Below the pieces are notes generated by a model that saw only the letters and a program-made list of their open reading frames with translations, had not been told where the DNA came from and did not search any database. From a bacterium (GTDB lineage Bacteria > Patescibacteria > ABY1 > BM507 > VMTK01), in NCBI GenBank assembly GCA_030641105.1, contig DAOWHZ010000005.1, forward strand, positions 1 to 6,365: a stretch of 6,365 bases of DNA, read 5' to 3'. Shown here piece by piece: positions 4,690 through 6,365 of this stretch (positions within the stretch are counted from its first letter, which is position 1; every line of letters begins with the position of its first letter). The position numbers and the translations under genes were made by a program.

Positions 4690-5940
4690 ATGTTTAAAAG
4701 AGATTGTGTCTATCAGAATTGTACAAAAGCATATAGCGTGTTTTTGTTTTTAATTTTGCTTATTTTGCTGGCCGGGTGCGCCGGGAAAATGGCAAGGTTT
4801 GAAAAGCCAGACATTAAAGATGACTTTTGCGGGCCAATTATGGATTACAGATATTGCAAATGCGCTTTTCATAATGAGTTTTGCGATGAACTTGGAATTT
4901 CCAGCAATACATCAAATGTTTATGTGAGAAATGAATATAATAGATGGGTAGCGCATTTATTAAAACAATTTGAAAAAGACTGCAAAGCAGGCGGAGGAAT
5001 ATTTCATCCTAAATATAAATGCGAATACTGCCAGCATCCTTACATTAAACAAGGGAATAAATGCGTGGATTCTGGCGAGAAAGAAGAAAGCGAAGAAGAA
5101 AAATCAGAAGAAACTGGCTTTAAGCCAGATGGCCCGTTTGACCGTAATTGTAACCCAACGCCAAATTTTGAAACTGAGTGGAAAAAATATTCCCATATTG
5201 ATGCGCGTATTTCACCTGAGTCAAGAAGCTGGGAGGCGAAAGGCGTGTTTCAGGCGCATGAGCAAATTTTAAGTTTAAAAGTAGAAAATTTTAAGCTTGA
5301 GCGGGATATGGAAATTGACAGGCAGATACGTTTGGAAGCCCGCGCCTACAGAGACGCTTTAGCTAGAAATATTAAGCAGAATTTAATAAAAGCCACCATC
5401 CGTTTGATTTATACAACCTATAAAACCATTGAGTCTGGATATAATGCGGGAAAATCTTTTGAAACATTTTTAACAGGCACTGAAACGTTGGCGCGAACTG
5501 GCGGATTATTAAGCACTGTTAAAACAGTTATCCCAAAAAAATCAGACATAGCGATTGATAGAACAACTGTAACGGGCAAAGTTGTAAATGTAGGAATAGA
5601 AACAGCGTATCAGGCAATGGAGGCCTTGGGCAATCCCAAAGATATCGCAATAAAATTCATGAAAGAAACCCAAAAAGTAATTGTTCCTTCGGCTGATATA
5701 ACTGATGAAGAAATTGGTATTTTACGGGATCAGCATATAACAAAGCAATTTGTTGACCATGCGATAGCGGAAAGCTACAAAGACAATGCTAAAAGGCGAG
5801 CGCAAATTATAGAAAACGAAAATAAGATAAAACAGCTTGAAGCCGAAGTCGTTGCATGGGAGGGAAAAGAAAAAATTAGAGTTCAAGATATGTTAAGAAA
5901 TGCTTGTCTTGAACAAAAAAAGAAATATGAAAATAATTAA
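4690..5940 (+). CDS. Cys-rich coiled-coil lipoprotein, unknown function
   Basis: 416 residues from ATG 4690. An upstream GTG at 4549 is also in frame, but ATG places a clear lipoprotein signal near the N-terminus: hydrophobic 15-28 and lipobox LLAGC with Cys30 as the lipidated residue. The mature protein has a Cys-rich head (C47, C56, C58, C65, C98, C111, C114, C125, C154) containing YCKCAFHNEFC and KCEYCQHPY, which suggests disulfides or metal binding. Next come an acidic linker (130-142, EKEESEEEKSEE), a charged helical coiled-coil stretch (about 186-230), a mixed region with a Gly/Thr-rich part (249-305), and a second coiled coil (about 362-412). I recall similar YCKCAFH proteins only as hypothetical in Patescibacteria. 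It overlaps the next gene by 14 bases. Confidence 0.85.
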   Translation: MFKRDCVYQNCTKAYSVFLFLILLILLAGCAGKMARFEKPDIKDDFCGPIMDYRYCKCAFHNEFCDELGISSNTSNVYVRNEYNRWVAHLLKQFEKDCKAGGGIFHPKYKCEYCQHPYIKQGNKCVDSGEKEESEEEKSEETGFKPDGPFDRNCNPTPNFETEWKKYSHIDARISPESRSWEAKGVFQAHEQILSLKVENFKLERDMEIDRQIRLEARAYRDALARNIKQNLIKATIRLIYTTYKTIESGYNAGKSFETFLTGTETLARTGGLLSTVKTVIPKKSDIAIDRTTVTGKVVNVGIETAYQAMEALGNPKDIAIKFMKETQKVIVPSADITDEEIGILRDQHITKQFVDHAIAESYKDNAKRRAQIIENENKIKQLEAEVVAWEGKEKIRVQDMLRNACLEQKKKYENN

Positions 5941-6365
5941 AATACAATTTATTGTTTTGGCTTTTGCTTTGTTAATTAATTCTGCTTTCGCCCAAGAAGA
6001 TAATAATGAAGCGGCTTTTAAAACAATTCAGTTTGGAGAATATACGGTAGAATATAGCCAAAGCGAAGAAATAAGCCAGAATCATGTTATTTATAAAAAA
6101 GGCGGTCAGATTGTGCTGTCGGTTTTTGATACTGATGAAAATAAAAAAGACGATCTGTGGCTTCGCTATAATGAAAATTTTGTTTTAGATTTAGAGGCAA
6201 GCGACACTAATGGAGACGGCCAGCCCGACACTTTTGCTGTCCTTGATTCTGAAGAGAATGTTGTTGATTTTAAAGCCCCTGATTTTGTATTAGAAAAAAT
6301 TGTTCTGCCAAAAAATCCTAATCCAAAGCAAGGAGTAATACAAACAGAAGTTCGTGAGCCAGAGA
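5927..6365 (+). CDS. Exported protein with Ca-binding-like loops (3' end cut)
   Basis: The first 146 residues are present and the frame is open to the window end. A signal peptide (1-22) ends in AFA before QEDNNEAA, a standard signal peptidase I site without a lipobox. Two acidic loops resemble calcium-binding repeats of thrombospondin-3, dockerin or EF-hand type: D68-T-D70-E-N72-K-K-D75-D76, and D93-T-N95-G-D97-G-Q-P-D101. The second is the closer match. A Pro/Asn-rich stretch (128-133) may be a linker to a further domain outside the window. The ATG lies inside the end of the lipoprotein gene (14-base overlap), so the two are likely translated together and may act at the same surface. Confidence 0.85.
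   Translation, partial: MKIIKIQFIVLAFALLINSAFAQEDNNEAAFKTIQFGEYTVEYSQSEEISQNHVIYKKGGQIVLSVFDTDENKKDDLWLRYNENFVLDLEASDTNGDGQPDTFAVLDSEENVVDFKAPDFVLEKIVLPKNPNPKQGVIQTEVREPE

Noticed and set aside
4970..5272. 100-codon frame within the lipoprotein gene
   Set aside because: Its Lys-rich translation comes from reading A-rich codons out of frame; the main frame has the lipobox and Cys motifs.
288..5940. UGA recoded as glycine (genetic code 25), as in some Patescibacteria
   Set aside because: No gene here contains an in-frame TGA sense codon, and rpmG ends at TGA at the normal L33 length. The standard bacterial code fits.

Overview
The window is AT-rich bacterial DNA with every recognised gene on the + strand. 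The features point to a Candidate Phyla Radiation (Patescibacteria) genome, probably near the Parcubacteria or Falkowbacteria type. These features are a short bacterial L33, tRNA genes without an encoded CCA, no visible Shine-Dalgarno sequence at any start, many small membrane or lipoproteins of unknown function, and a 'YGFEIEYP' motif I associate with Patescibacteria proteins. The lineage is an inference; no marker gene here settles it.

Bases 1-665 hold a conserved translation block: tRNA-Tyr(GUA) at 110-192, rpmG (L33) at 288-443, tRNA-Trp(CCA) at 558-628, then a strong intrinsic terminator at 638-665. Each gap in the block is filled by a palindromic, low-complexity intergenic element. The three elements differ in sequence but are built on the same period of 7 (or 7/8) bases. 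In the third, an extended -10 promoter candidate for tRNA-Trp lies partly in the inner left arm and partly in the loop. The secE-nusG genes that often follow rpmG-tRNA-Trp in bacteria are not here.

Bases 666-881 are the control region of the next unit: a TTGACT-18-TATATT promoter with an extended -10, followed by a leader of about 145 nt. The leader has a terminator-like hairpin and a 48-bp palindromic element that can pair in alternative ways.

Bases 882-6365 are a tight one-directional run of seven genes, with two short overlaps and most gaps under 40 bp. All encode membrane or exported proteins: an N-anchored or lipid-anchored protein with a YGFEIEYP motif, a four-helix membrane protein, a single-span protein, a second polytopic protein, a 534-aa protein with five membrane spans and a long extracytoplasmic helical domain, a Cys-rich coiled-coil lipoprotein, and an exported protein with Ca-binding-like loops that runs off the window. 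None has a function I can name. The layout suggests a cell-envelope module. The end of the 534-aa gene is suspicious: the -1 frame is open across the junction into the lipoprotein gene, with a G GGA AAA slippery heptamer in register. This suggests a frameshifted C-terminus, or less likely a programmed frameshift.
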